From Stenogyne calaminthoides (taxonomy: Eukaryota; Streptophyta; Magnoliopsida; Lamiales; Lamiaceae): 64,000 nucleotides of DNA. Shown here piece by piece: positions 10,178-23,255 of the stretch. A model generated the notes under the pieces. It made no database searches, was not told where the DNA came from, and worked only from the letters and a program-made list of their open reading frames with translations. The stretch's first letter is position 1, and each line of letters begins with the position of its first letter. The translations under genes and the position numbers were made by a program. Location: assembly GCA_037126765.1 (NCBI GenBank), contig JBBCBC010000001.1, positions 22,958,622-23,022,621 of the forward strand, given 5' to 3'.

Positions 10178-13100
10178 CTACGAGTACACGACACCCATCT
10201 TCTTAGCAAAGTCGTCGTCATCATCTTCTTCTTCCTCTACGTATTCCCCTTCCGCTTCTCCATTCTCACCATCGTACAACTCATAATCCTCCCCACCTTG
10301 CTCGTAATCAGACTCCCCATGCTCGTACGGTTCTAATTCCCCATCCTCACCAAGTACGCTAGTGTCTTCACCTTTGGGCTTGCTCTCGCCTGTTTCTACA
10401 CCCTCAACTGTCTCCTTTTTGGTTTCTATCTCCTGATTTTTGTCTTCTACAATATCTTCATTGTTAGATGAATTCCCACGTTTCTTCCGTTTTAGGATCT
10501 CTTCTAGTGGCTTAGGCCCTTCGAACGAAACGAAATTTCCACTATGTTGATTCCCATCAGGCATCGAATGTTTTCTCTTACCCAGTGATTGTTGATCAGT
10601 CACGTGCTGCACACTAGGTTCGCCATTTTTCCTGTTCTTCAACTCTGCTAGAGTTTTGGGTGGAGCAAAATCGCCATTATTATCAACAAAAGTGTCTCTT
10701 CTTCTATAGTTCTTCCCACCATCGTTATAAGCTTCTTCCACCCTTCCTTTTATCCTGTCCTGGATCCTTCCCTGAAGAGAAGGAGTCCTAACCCTGTCTC
10801 CACGATCAGTACTCCTAATCATATCCCTGTTGTTTGGAGACAACGATCTTCGAGGAAGCCCAATTCTTCCACGAAGACGACTTCCAACGGAATTCTCACG
10901 CGAGGAAATATGATGCTCGTCCCTGCGCAAACCCTGGTAGCTCCTATCCATTTCACGGGAATGTTCACGACTAATGACGGATCTTAAACCGTTGGGCTTC
11001 TTCTGCTTTGCCAAACGGTGCCTTAGATCCGATTCATCAACTTGACCAACATTATCGAGCCTGCTGTACGGCCTCCTTTCTCGATAAGACCCTCTTTGCT
11101 GCTCCCAACCATACTGCCCTCCCTTACGATGCTCAACTGAGTCAAAACCGAGACGATCAAGATCATGATACCTTCTTTCATCATCAACGGCAGCAATCAT
11201 GTTGTAATCATCATTAGGGTGATCAATATCGTATTCAGCATCATGTTGTTCCCTCGACATTCCATATCTATCTTCACCCGTATAGAAATCGGAATCTCGT
11301 CCCTCATCATCTACGAGGACATCAAAACCTGGAGAGGGTTCTCTAGAAACTTCTTCAGCATCTTTACTGGTCATGCTTTCAGGGTCGTCCAACAGGTGAG
11401 CACGACTGGACCAGCTGACCGGGTTTCCATTAGGCACATGTGGGGCAGTCCTGTGCCCGGAAAACTCAGTGATGCCCAACGTTTGTGGGGGCCTCCTGTT
11501 CATAGAAAATTCATTTCTAGAGGTAGCAGGATCCAGTTGAATATGCTGTTTTGCCCCTGAGTAGGTATTCTTGATGACAGGTTTGGCTGCAGCTATAGGT
11601 ACGACATTCTGTTGGGCAGATTTTTCAACGGGCTTCTTTATATTCACAGGCTCAACAGAAGGCAAAGCTTTGGTGCTCGAGGATATTGGTGTATGGAGAA
11701 ATGGGCACCAATCACCTTTTAAACAGTACCCTTTCTGGAAAAATACACAGGGCACCCCTTGTTTAGAGGGGGCACTAGGGACATGTGGTGCAGGCGCTCC
11801 CACAGTCTGTGAAACAGGAACAGAGGGTCCTGCAGATGTTGGTGTTTGTGCTCCCAGCAATCCATCAAGTGGCTGAGGAACCAAAAACGAAAGCAAATGG
11901 AGAAAACATGTCAATAGATATTTATATAGAACTTTATAGATGAATTAATAACTGTCAAAGAGATAGTATAGTAGACAAGAATTCATATATTGTACATAAT
12001 AACAGGTAAAGAAACCCCCATATATATAGCGAATAGAAACTAAGTTGCAATCTAATCCTATAAGGAAAACCTAGATATAAACGAAAACCTAAATATATAA
12101 GGGAATATACACAAACTCTACAACAATAACTAACATGCTATCGCAAACCTCAGGCTCATAAAGCTCACAAGTCATGACTAAAACGAAATTATTGGAAATC
12201 ATGAAATATATATATCAGACTAACCGGATGTCGAAATGCGCACTTTGGATTTAAGCAGTTACCATGCAACCAATAGTAACAGTCTCTTGGATTTACACGT
12301 GCAATGTCACTATGGCGATACTCGCAGTCACTTCCCTACAGGAAGAAAGTGAAAAAGATAAGAATAATTTAGAGAAAGAATTAAGGATGATATACATTCA
12401 GAAAAGAAGTGTTCTAATTGAAGGCTATATAGTAAGCAATATAATCAAATTTACTGCATTTTTTAATGGAGATACGGGCATAGAGTCAAAACTGAATTTG
12501 CAGTCAATAATGTAAATACAGCAGGTTATTTATTTTGTTTCAACAAATCCTCTTACACAAGGAGGAATATCATCAAGTGAGGATACTTCTGATAAACTAG
12601 AGCATAAAAAAAAATGGGATATTGGGTTGGATGAAGCACATCTTAGAGGTTACAACAATAATGAAAACAGCATATTTTCCTAAATAACAAATTCACAAGA
12701 AATAAAAGCACAAGAATAGGGTAATTATGTGCTGCAAAGCTATTCAGAATGAGTTTTGCATTTAAATGAGTTTTATCTCCTACTTCTCAGCATCTAATAA
12801 TAAACATACTCTTCAAAATCATTGAAAGAGTTCATTATTCCACCTCCCAAATCAATATAACAATTCAACTCTTCTTAGGATCCGTTATCCATTCGGTACA
12901 AGGGAATTAATTAGACAGGAAAAAAATAAACAGATCTGTATTCTGGAATTTCACTCAGGTAAGAACTATCAATTAGTATATGCTTTATTCACTAATCTAT
13001 TCCAAGAACAACCTCTTTGTGTCTATCATCACATCCAAATTACCTAATTACATGTTCGCTAATTTCATGAGCAAATCCTCATATAAGTGACCTAATTCAC

Positions 13101-13519
13101 AAATTTAAAATCGACCTTCTCCCAAAGCCAAACTAAATCAAGAAATACCCTAGTTAACAATCAATTTGCACATGAGTCAATATACCCCAGTCCTTAATTC
13201 CAAGAATCTTGAAAACAATTAAAACCCTATACTAAATAAAGATCTAATTCGCAGAGAAACGCAGCAAATCCATATCATATGGGAGAAATTGACACCGTCT
13301 ATAACCAGATAAATCTAAGAAACAACAGGAATTATAAAGGAAAAACAGAAACAAATACGCACACGTACGAACTAGCCGAAAAGCGGAGAGAAAAAGCAAA
13401 AGAATAGGTACCTTTTTGCAAGTTAAAGGAGAAGCGAGAAAGTAAACACAATCGGTGTTGCTCTTGAGCGCTTCTTCTTCGGCGGAGAGAGGCTGAGATT
13501 GAGGTGCAGAGGCCACCAT
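10178..13519 (-). CDS. Zinc finger CCCH domain protein (AtC3H17 / ZC3H11A-like), three exons
   Basis: Exons on the minus strand: 13519-13412, 12335-12225 and 11872-10178. All junctions are GT-AG and in phase 0, giving about 637 aa. Three CCCH fingers are visible: one across the exon 1/2 junction (C-x9-C-x5-C-x3-H, starting TDCVYFLASPLTC), one in exon 2 (CYYWLHGNCLNPKCAFRH) and one early in exon 3 (CVFFQKGYCLKGDWCPFLH). The middle is low-complexity and rich in Arg/Ser/Asp. The C-terminus is an acidic Glu/Asp run ending DDFAKKMGVVYS. This architecture matches plant CCCH proteins related to ZC3H11A, which are nuclear RNA-binding factors linked to mRNA export or processing in other organisms. That role here is inferred. 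The start follows a good ccaccATG context. Exon 3 alone can also be read from a false upstream ATG at 11914, inside intron 2. No disabling change was seen. Confidence 0.88.
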
Positions 13520-13799
13520 TTTGCGATCCTCAATCAGCTGGAAAAATCTCGAAAAAATTGTATAAATTAATGCTAATATACGGATCTAGGGTTTTATTCT
13601 TGAGGCGGCTGCTTCAGGTGGCGTCGCTCTCAATTCAGCTTCTTCTCCCCCTTTTGTGGCATCAGATTAATACAACCCCCAAACCGAATTCACAACAACG
13701 AGCAACAGATAGAGAGAGTGAGGTAGAGAGAGAAAGTGAAAGAGGAAGATTGAATGAAAATAATATGAAGAGAGAAAAGGGAAACGACATGCGTTGTAT

Positions 13800-13872
13800 G
13801 AGCGTGTGTACTATATAATTGTCAGATCTGCTTCCATTTATATTTTTCTTATTTATTTTATATAAATTTATA
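13800..13872 (-). promoter_or_regulatory. Core promoter region of the CCCH gene
   Basis: On the minus strand, TATA-like motifs lie at 13866-13872 (TATAAAT) and 13857-13864 (TATATAAA), about 340-350 bp upstream of the start codon. A CT-rich leader (13705-13745) lies in between. The upstream motif overlaps the TA target site of the adjacent Stowaway MITE. Which TATA is used cannot be told from sequence. Confidence 0.4.
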
Positions 13873-14132
13873 CTACCTCCGTCCCATTCTTTAGGGTTGT
13901 TTTACTGTTCATAAGGATTTATGGGAATAGTGATTAGAAAGAGTTGTTTATTAGTATTTTATGTGATAAAGTGATAAAGTGATGGGTAGTTGGGGGTAAA
14001 AAGAGTTGTTTATTAGTATTTTATGTGATAAAGTGATAAAGTGATAAAGTGTATTTCCATTTTAGGAAAGAAACCTTAAAGATTGGGACAAAAAAAATGG
14101 AAAGAAAACCTTAAAGATTGGGACGGAGGGAG
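13873..14132. mobile_element. Stowaway MITE in the CCCH gene promoter
   Basis: Starts ctacctccgtcccattcttt and ends with the inverted form (aaagattgggacggagggag), with TA flanks at 13871-13872 and 14133-14134. The interior shares the duplicated agagttgtttattagtat / gataaagtgataaagtgatg units with the copy at 8576. The 3' terminal segment is itself duplicated (gattgggac twice, 14080-14125). Confidence 0.85.
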
Positions 14133-17100
14133 TATCAAGTATTTTTTAGAATTTGGATTTTTTTTTTCTTTTTAGGAAAAATAATAGATGAGACATAGTA
14201 TATATTATAGAATATGTATTTATGAATCGAATTCATACAATATAAATATTTGTATGTATCTGTTGCACGGATTTATAATCAGCCAGTTTGCCCTACCCGA
14301 TTTAGTACAATTTGGATCCTATATATTATATATGGATAATTTAGTTTTAAAAATTTTATCTTTTTATTCTGGTCTTTCCTTTTACTCTCTCAAATCTTGA
14401 ACTGCAATTTAAAATTTCTTTCGCGCATCCACACCGCATCCACAAAAGTCGTCTTCTTCCACTCATTTCCCACCTTCGCAATTGATTCACCTCCATTAAT
14501 GGTTGCACACTATTTTCTTCTTCTGACTTTAAAGTTTTCTTCAAACCCACTTTGAAATCTCCTCTGTTTATGATGGAATAAATAATCGAGCAGTTGAGGC
14601 TGAAGATGGTAGTCGGAAGGAAAAGGGTGAGGAGATGAACAAAACAACATATGTTAGGGTGGATGGGTCACTGAGAAACGACTGGGCAAGGGAAGTCGAT
14701 TTATATTTGTGGTTTATGCCTGTAGAGAAAATATCAGTGTAAAATTGATGTAAATAAGTTGAATAAAGAAACATGTTCGATTATTTCCATGCTTGCATTT
14801 ATTACTGCACTAAAATTTGTTTAAATTATTATCTAAACTAATATATTCTCATAATATTCAATGCGACATTTGAATCAGTGACATATGTGATACTCACGAG
14901 TGGATTGACAAAAGGAATATTTTGCCGACAATTATCACATTATGAGATGAGAATATTGATGCAAGACATATCATGTAATGACGTCCTCTGCCACGTTTGA
15001 TGGATCAATTTTATCAAGGATTGATTGGCAAGTGGTACAGGACTGGAGATTCTGTATGAAGGGGCTATACATGTTTAGACATCGACTATAAAGAAAGAAT
15101 CTGAATAATATTGTTAATGAGAAGGAATTCTAATGTAACATCAATCAATGATGAGGTGCGATTTGATCTTAGCATGTCGTCATAGTGATGGATTCTTATT
15201 GGGCACATTTATGCTTTGATTTGTTTGTCCGTCCAATATTGACGTTCATATCCCTCTTATATTGGGTATGACAATTTTCGATACATGAAACACTTATATG
15301 TTCATATAGATGAGATTCATTCATTTGTTGCGGCAAAACAGACAAATAACTCATGATTAATTGGTTCCGGAATGTGATTAACCTTGAGCTCAAGTTTTAT
15401 GCAATGCAAATTAGATGTCACGTGGAATGCAATGGTAGACATTGATAAGAAAAGTAGCTAGCTAGATGGGATAACAACACTACCTAGCTCTACGTCACAA
15501 GTGAATTGTGAAGGATCTATAAGTCGTAAGTACTAACGATATTAATGGACAACTTATATGGAAAAATTAAGCAATTATATATTTACGAATTCTTGATGTG
15601 CAACCTCACTAGCGTACTGGTGAGTTTTTGAGGTGGTGTGGTGTTTAATTATTTTCTAAGGATATTGGAAATACTAAACACTTGACGGAGCCATGAGTAG
15701 TAAGTCAATTTGTCCTCTCCGATGTCGACTAACTCAATGTTAATACGATAACATCTAAATGCCAATAAGGATCATTCTTATACTTCAAGTAAATCATCCC
15801 AAAAAATGAAGAAGTTTCTCTATCATCTGCACTACATGTAGCGGATCATTGATCAATGGCCAGGTTATGAAAGATGTCTTGAAGCTCTTCAGCCTTCTTA
15901 AGGACATGCTCGTCATCCATTTTAAAATTGTGGACGCATGCGTCAACAAATCATATAGAATCCCAAAATTCTTTGTGGTTGATTTATTCTCATAAAATGT
16001 TGATAAAAATAATTATCTAAGCTCATAAGTATAATGTGGCGACATATGTAGTGATTATTGTCTCGTGCCTGGATAGCTGCTACAGATTGATGATCAGTTT
16101 TGTCCTCCTTAGGGTTGTCCTTAGTGATAAACCAAATCAAATTCAAGGTGGTTAGATAAAACATATTTTTCTTCCATTGCTTGAAGTTTTCATTGCCCTT
16201 AAATTGTTCTAATTTATTAATTAGTCATTACAAACGACGAGTCTCGATATTGCTCGTAGCAATGACAGGAAGAACATTTCCTAAATCACTAGTTGGAGGA
16301 TCCCAGAATCACCAACGATAGAGATACCACTTGAGTTATCGTTGTTAGTCATACCTAAACAACCAAATAAGTAATTTAAGATATTAGATTTTCTTAAAGC
16401 AGAAATTGGGAATTTTAAAAGTAGATTAATGCAAATGTGAATGAGTTTTTCAAATAAGGGATAAGTTGTTTGCAAAGAAAACAACGTTAAGCTAACCAAA
16501 GTAAAATGAATCAAGTTAGAAAAAGAATATTTTTCAAGTTAAAAACGGTTATCAAAATATTTAAATATATGGAAAAAAAAATATATTTAAAATTGCTAGC
16601 TTATTTTCAAATTACTATGTAGTGTAAGATAAATAAAAAATTGGAGGCAGTATATTGAACTACTTGCCCTTAAACTTAATTTGCTTGCTTATTAAGCTTC
16701 AGACTTTCAAGAACAATTAGCTCTTAAGGTACAACACTCAATCACATTTCCCTTGAAAACATTAAAAAAAAAAAACCGTTCTCTCGAACCTATTGTAGAT
16801 AAACCCTTTTGATTAAAGATTCACTGAGAAATTGTCCAAACAAAGTACCATATAGATGCAAAAGTCACAAGTGTTCTATGAAAGTGATTTTACGAGACAT
16901 ACTAAGACTATCAATATTCATAACCCAAACCAACTAAACCACTTAATAAATATTTTATTTCTCTCTTCTCAACATATACAACCGAACTCAACCCCATATT
17001 TTTTATATTTTATTGGTGACACCAACCAAACTAATATAATTATATTTTTTTATTAATTATATATTATCTATAATAAATTTTTGTTATATTTAAAATGAGT

Positions 17101-17638
17101 AAGAAATATAAAAAAATTGATATTTAACATCCATAATTATAATAAGGTGAAAATCTTAGGAGTTTGAAAAATAGTTTTGATAATTACATACATAATGGAA
17201 AATGATAAAATTAGGAGATAAATGAGAGAATTTAAAGAGTAAAGAGAGAATTTCAGATTGAGGGGTGACTAATATGTACAATTCAACCCCTCAAATTGAA
17301 AATTCCTTATTATGTACTATAATAAAATTTTAGTAAAACAATTTTACCCTTAATCTTTGTACCTTCTCAATGAAGAGAAAAAACTTACTTATTTGGTTTG
17401 ACATGTATCAGGTAAAACTTCTACACACTTCTGGAGGTTGGTTAACAGTGAAACAAAATTTTCTTATTTGTGTTTCTTTTTTGGGTCTTTTTTATTGTTT
17501 TTTAATTTTATTTTTCGGGTCTTACAACTCATTGCCTTCAATTTTAATAATAAGAAATAAATAAATTAAAAATATTTTTTCCTTTAATTTTGATCATTAT
17601 TGTTATTTAAAGATGATAAATAACAAAAATTAAAATTA

Positions 17639-17640
<2 letters not shown>
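14133..17640. other. AT-rich intergenic DNA with at most a decayed coding remnant
   Basis: No intact gene or clear transposon termini were seen. Around 15720-16165 the minus strand reads coding-like short stretches, such as DDEHVLKKAEELQDIFHNLA and KDNPKEDKTDHQSVAAIQA, split by stops. These could be the remains of a transposase-associated or NAM-associated type protein, but the resemblance is too weak to name. The rest is stop-rich on both strands. Confidence 0.3.

Positions 17641-17669
<29 letters not shown>
17641..17669. repeat. (TA)n microsatellite
   Basis: About 14 consecutive TA/AT dinucleotides starting from tatatgtata, in AT-rich intergenic DNA. Confidence 0.85.
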
Positions 17670-17714
17670 TTAATTATTGGATTTTTCTATCGTGCCAAAT
17701 TTATTATTTCGGGC

Positions 17715-17945
17715 TTAGAAAAATGCATAAACACGACAAAAAATGCATCATTCTATTAAAATGAACAGGTGAGCAACAATGCATATGTGCACAAAAAATA
17801 CATTGTTCATACAAAAAGATGCATTTTCAAGATAAAAATGCATTATTCAATACAGAAATGCATAAGTGCCCAAAAAATACGTTGTTCAAGATAAAAATGC
17901 ATATGTGCTCAGAAAAATGCATTTTTCAAGATAAAATGCATTGCA
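17715..17945. repeat. Degenerate tandem array of aaaaatgcat units
   Basis: At least nine aaatgcat/tgcat cores spaced about 20-35 bp apart. Recurring phrases include caagataaaaatgcat and gtgc(c/t)caaaaaatac. The unit is imperfect, so this is an old tandem array or part of an unrecognised repeat. Confidence 0.55.
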
Positions 17946-18063
17946 TATAAACATAATTTTCTCTGTTATAAAGAATCATCTAGAGTAGTGATTCTTGAAT
18001 ACTTAATTTCCTCTGCTACAAAAAATATCCTAAAATAACATAATCTTGAACTCCATTAGTTTG

Positions 18064-19752
18064 TGTTGGGAAATTCGGGGTGCCCGGATCTATTCGAGGT
18101 ATATTTAAAAACATATTTAAATTAATCAATTAATTACTAGCATGAATCGATCCTAAATTAATTCAACATAATAATTAAATAAACAACAACAACATGCGTA
18201 CACGTAATTCACGTAAATCCTAAGCATGCGGAATCTAGGAGTTACGAAATTACATACATCTTGGAGTGACAACCGTTGAGACGATGAATCAATCCAAAGT
18301 GCCTTCTCAATTATGTCTCACGTCCACGAACGTAATCCGGTGGGAGGATTCTCACGAACGATTTTAATAAAGGAGAAAATAAAAAATTATTGCACCACCT
18401 TTGTGAATTTCTAATTTTTCCAACACATGGAATTGTCTTGGGGATGAAAAAATCATCCCCTAATTATAATGCTAGGAGTGGTCGAAAATTTGGCATAATT
18501 TGAATATGGTAAGATTTTTAATTCTTGTGCAAGAAGTAATCTTGAATATATCCAATATATTCTCTTTCCCATAAATAAATTTTCCACAAAAATCTCCCCC
18601 CTTATAAATATTAATTTTCAAAAAATTTAGTGCACAAGAAGGCAAGATTTTATTTCTTGAATTTATGGGATAATCTTGTATTCCAAGAATACTTATCTTT
18701 TTCCATAAAAATCTTTTCAAGAAAATCAAGAAAATCTTTACCCTTTATTGTCCATAATTTTAGAAAAAACAAGAAAAATAAGGCAATAATATTCTATTTC
18801 TCTTTTCATTAATTGGACTTATTTGAAGGGCCTTTAGGAGATTTAATATTAGACCTCCAATGGGCTGTGAAACTTTAATATTAAACCAAAATATTATTCC
18901 AACTCATTAATATTAATTTACTCCATTATAAAATTAATATTGAACTATCCATCTTAATCCATATTACGTCAATATGACTCCTAATCATTATTTCCCATGT
19001 TTAAGATTATTTACTCCATTAATTAATTAATCCACTAAAAAACTTTATATTAATTAATATCTTTTGTCCTTGGAGTAAAGACAACTCAACATTATTATCC
19101 ATACCACAAATAAATTTCCACTTGCAATATTTGGTATGATAAAACTTCTGAGCCCACCAAGGGGACAAATCACACAAGACTCGCTTGCACACGTTGCTCT
19201 GTATTAAATCTTAGCAATTGCCATATAATTAATAATATTGCCCAAAATGCAAAGTATAGAATCGCTATCTGACTCTAAACTCAACACAGATCAAAGCAAT
19301 AAATATTAATTACATGCAATCCTATTTAAGTGACAGATGTTAAGAAATCAATAACAACTGAGCTCTAATTCTTCATCCCTTAAGCCAATACAGAAGAATT
19401 TATCCTCTTTGTAGGTCATCTTCAGCACATCATAATGTGCTAGTGCAATCTCTTGGTCAAGACAAACCAATCTGAGTTTTGCACTTCAACCTCTACCAAT
19501 AGAGTGTTCAATTTCATCTAGGTTGTGAAGTTGTACTTTTATTTACAAGGAACTGTTAATGTGATCTTCTGTGATCGGATATCACCACATTAATTACAAT
19601 GTAATGATGTACTTATATTTGAACGATTTGCAATAAATAATTAACATTCATTTATATTTAAAACAACAATGATGAAATATTTATATTCAGTAAATAGGAG
19701 TTACATTAGTTCGTTATTACGTAAAAATATACTTTCACGTTTAACCCAAACA
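18064..19752 (-). mobile_element. Solo LTR of the outer Copia family
   Basis: It begins tgttgggaaattcggggtgc with ccggatctattcg, and ends tttaacccaaaca. It aligns by eye along its length with the LTRs at 31526-33372 and 55999-57963, sharing for example tactagcatgaat, gcaccacctttgtg and ttcaagaaaatcaagaaaat. The 5-bp duplication gtttg flanks it exactly (18059-18063 and 19753-19757). No internal region is present, so it formed by LTR-LTR recombination. It is clearly more diverged than the two LTRs of the nested copy. Confidence 0.88.
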
Positions 19753-20650
19753 GTTTGTTCAATCAACACCCAAAATCTCAAAACCAAATATTGAAACTAA
19801 AACCCAGTGAACATTGAAAAAATAAAAAATTCAGTGAACAAAATCAGTGAACAAGAACAAAAAACCTAGTGAACAGGAACAAGAATATTGAAATCCCAAA
19901 ATTCAGATCTTGGTCCTCTACCATCTTTCCATCGTCGTCTGGTTCCGCCACCACCGGCGCTATCTACCACCACCACCACTCTCTCTGTCGCCCAACCGCC
20001 CTCTCCGTCACCCAACCACCACCACCAAAATCATATTAATTCATCGGATCTACAAAAAACAAGAATTTTTTTTTGAAAAAAAGACAGATTTAGAGATGTC
20101 GAAAATACTTTTGATTCTCTTTGATACTCCGTCGTGGCCTTTTTTGCAACCTCCGGGGCCTTCGTGTACTGACCTTTTTTACCTTCGCGTCCATGCATTT
20201 CCGCATCCCTTTGGCCTCTCAGATCGGGCCAAAAATGGGGACATCAACCAATAATGGCGAGAGAGGCTGCAGTGGGTTTGCTGGATTTTGAGAGAGGGTG
20301 GGACGCCATATTTTTTGAGTGAAGGTGGGGGTGGTTGGATTAAATGGAGGTGAGAGAGAGAAAATGGAGTGGGGGTGGGGGAATCAAATAGAGAGAGGGG
20401 GGAGAGAGAGAGAGAAACTGAATAAATGAGGGGTCTGGAATGGTGATTAGATTCAAAAGACAAAAATATTTTACAAAAATATTCAATAAAATTAATAAAA
20501 GGTTGATTTGGGTATTTTTAACTAGTGATTTTTGTAGTTGATAGGAGTAGTTGTTATGTACAGTGTTTGTACTTATATTACTATCACTTTAGTTTTTTTG
20601 TAGTTTTAAGCAATTTGCCCTTTCAGATGATGATTCAAAATATTTTAATA
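19753..20650. other. Intergenic DNA with low-complexity ccaccac and gagaga tracts
   Basis: 19780-19880 has repeated cagtgaacaa phrases. 19960-20035 is a CCA-rich run, and 20330-20420 is a purine (gagagaga) run. The apparent ORFs on both strands (up to 114 codons) come from these low-complexity tracts and match no protein. Confidence 0.4.
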
Positions 20651-20937
20651 CTCCCACCGTCCCGAAATTATTGTCCGGTTTACTGTGTGATCGGTTTTTA
20701 AAAAAAAATGATAAAGTGTTAAAGTGTAAGGGGTAAAATTGGTAAATCAACTTTATTGTAAAGTGAAAAAGTGATAAAGTGTTAAAGTGTAAGGGGTTAA
20801 GTGAGTGATAATTGATGTAATTTATATGTATTGTGAAGGGTGTTTATATTGATGAAACTTTCCATTTTAGGAAAGTGGACAAAAATTGTGGGACGCCCAA
20901 AATAGAATACTGGACAATAATTTTGGGACGGAGGGAG
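20651..20937. mobile_element. Stowaway MITE
   Basis: ctcccaccgtcccgaaatta at the left and taattttgggacggagggag at the right are inverted. TA flanks lie at 20649-20650 and 20938-20939. The interior has gataaagtgttaaagtgtaa twice, a relative of the unit in the other Stowaway copies. Confidence 0.85.
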
Positions 20938-20988
20938 TATTAATTAGCTCTATTGGTAGAGAATTAAAAAATATGGAGTAACACTCAT

Positions 20989-21212
20989 GTAAACCAGGTT
21001 CACACATGAACTCTATCACTGTTATGTGTAAAAACTATCACTGTTATGCACAAAAACTTTCACTGTATAAAAATATAAAACATTTTCTAAACAATGATTG
21101 TTTTTGTTCATAACAGTGATATTTTTTATACATAACAGTGAGAGTTTTTGTATGTAACAGTGATACTTAAATAACCGAGTTCATAGCATGAACCAGTTCT
21201 ATACAAGTTTTT
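20989..21212. mobile_element. Foldback element with tatcactgttatg repeats
   Basis: The left arm has ccaggttcacacatgaactc then tatcactgttatgtgtaaaa. The right arm carries the inverse (cataacagtgatattttt, then gagttcatagcatgaacc). The arms pair over roughly 90 bp each. The cactgttatg motif recurs about three times in each arm. Family not assigned. Confidence 0.55.
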
Positions 21213-21509
21213 GTCAAAAATATGAATTTTGATATTTTTTTTTATTTTTTTTAAAATACATATTATTCATTTTTCGAAAAAAATACATATTATTCTTAAT
21301 ATTGACAATCTAAATTGTATAATATTAAAATCTAATTCAATCAATTAAAATATGACACTTGTCATATTTTCATTCTTGCATAGTGGGTGACCTCGAGAAG
21401 TATCGAGTTTCCAAGCCAACTAGGTCATAGCCCAAATATTGACTTTTCAAATTTTTTAAAGCTTTCTTATCTTTTTCTCTAACCGATTGGCATAGGTCAT
21501 TGTTATGAG

Positions 21510-22126
21510 CAGTGTTTTTAAACCCGGACCGGCCGGTCCGACCGGGTTAACCGGGAACCGGCCATGATGCCGGTCCGGTTATCAGCTTAGAGCGGTTTTA
21601 GATTAAACCGGACAGGACCGTATAGAACCGGTCAAAAATCGGATTGAACCAGTAAATCGGTGAACCGGTTCTTTTATATATTTAATAAAAAAAATAAAGA
21701 AAGAAAGAAATACCAACCATTGTATAACATATCGTTGAATCGAGGCCAAAAATAAAAACAACAGACGCATTTCCATTGCTTACAATAGTACATTTGTGAC
21801 TTTCTCAATCATGGATAAAGTGTTTAAATACCAAACACCATTATATATGTAAAATATATGTGAGGTTAGATCTCAATTTTATGAAATTATAAACGAAATA
21901 AAGTAAGAAGAAGGGACTCATTGAAGAGGAGCAGAAGAAACAAGAAGCAAAAGAAACAAGAAGACAGAAAAGACGGCGACTTGCAATTGTAGGGTTTGTA
22001 CTTTATATGAATGTTGGGGCAGAGATACATGTAATTGGGCCAAAATAAGTAATCAAATAACCCCAACTTTGGGCCCAAAATAAGTAAATATTTCGGTTTT
22101 AGCAATTTCTTTTTTTAATGATGTTT

Positions 22127-22163
<37 letters not shown>

Positions 22164-22294
22164 CATATATATAAATAGATAAATAAATATTTGAGTTATC
22201 CGATTTTTTTACAACGGTTCAACCGGTCGAACCAGTGACCTAGTGACCCAATTAATTGTCCGATTTGATGACCGGTCCGATTTTAAAAACATTG
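21510..22294. mobile_element. Non-autonomous hAT element with CCGGTCCGG-rich ends
   Basis: Terminal sequences cagtgtttttaaacccgg and gattttaaaaacattg are inverted. They are followed by subterminal ccggtccg/accggt repeats, typical of a widespread plant hAT MITE group. An exact 8-bp duplication, gttatgag, flanks it (21502-21509 and 22295-22302), as expected for hAT. It contains no transposase and includes a (TA)n run at about 22133-22158. Confidence 0.85.
22133..22158. repeat. (TA)n microsatellite
   Basis: About 13 TA dinucleotides inside the hAT element. Confidence 0.85.
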
Positions 22295-22591
22295 GTTATG
22301 AGTAGTTTAACGAATTGTACCTAGGGCAATGGTTATAACAACATGTTTATTTACCTTCTGATTATCTTTGAGTCCCAATTTTTAGGGTGCCCCAAAAATT
22401 GATCATTTACAGAAACTTGTTTAAGCAATAATTAGTAGGTTTACTCATTGGAAATGTCGTACTTTTTCGTTGGCTGGTAGAAAGTACCAACGTCAAATTT
22501 TGTTTCTTTACGAAATTCGGACAACATGCATGGTCCAATAGTTTGTTTTCTTTGCTATTCTCATTTTGATCATGTTTTTTCATCTTATAGT

Positions 22592-23255
22592 TAGGGGTGG
22601 AAATAGGTCAGGCCGGACGAGGCCTCACATAAAAAAGTATGGGTCTGGTATTAATTTTTGGGCTCAAGTTTGGCCTGTTATCTACCATAGGTTTTTTTAA
22701 AAGGCTAGACCTGACCTTTTTAGTAAATAGGTCCGACTTGAAAGCCTTTTAAAAGCCTATATAAGAGATATTTTTTTTCTACCTTCAAAATTACACTTAT
22801 AAAAATTTTAAGTGTACAAATAACAATACTAAGTGTTTCCTTTTTAAAAAAAATTTATTAAGTGTTTCATCAAATCATCAAAAATAGTAACAAAATTATT
22901 ATAAAAGCGAATAATTGTTAAAATAATTAAATCATTATAAAATTATTTAAAACATTATAAAAGTTAATAGTTGTCGCATTGAGTTACTTGCATTTGTATA
23001 CTAGATATATACTACTACTAATTATTAATATTAAATATTATTTATTTTATTAATATTATTATAATTATATATATAGTTAAATAGGTCGGCATGTTGAGCT
23101 TAAAAGGCGTAAGGAAAAGCTCAAGCATGACCTATTTAAGTAAATAGACTTTTAAAAATATATGAGCTTGATTTATTTATTAAACGAGCTGAGCTAGGCT
23201 TTAGTAGGTCGGATCGTAGGCCCCTGTCGGATAGTCTGACCCATTCCCAGCCCTA
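22592..23255. mobile_element. Non-autonomous hAT-type foldback element
   Basis: The left end taggggtggaaataggtcag is the inverse of the right end ctgacccattcccagcccta, and inverted subterminal copies of aaataggtc lie inside. An 8-bp duplication with one mismatch flanks it (cttatagt 22584-22591, cttacagt 23256-23263). The interior is AT-rich and non-coding. Confidence 0.75.

Noticed and set aside
11008..11876. Plus-strand frames opposite the CCCH gene (69, 131 and 101 codons)
   Set aside because: Antisense shadows of a strongly coding exon.
10178..11914. Single-exon reading of the CCCH gene starting at 11914
   Set aside because: The first 14 codons lie in intron 2 upstream of the acceptor at 11873. 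Exons 1 and 2 supply the missing zinc fingers in phase.
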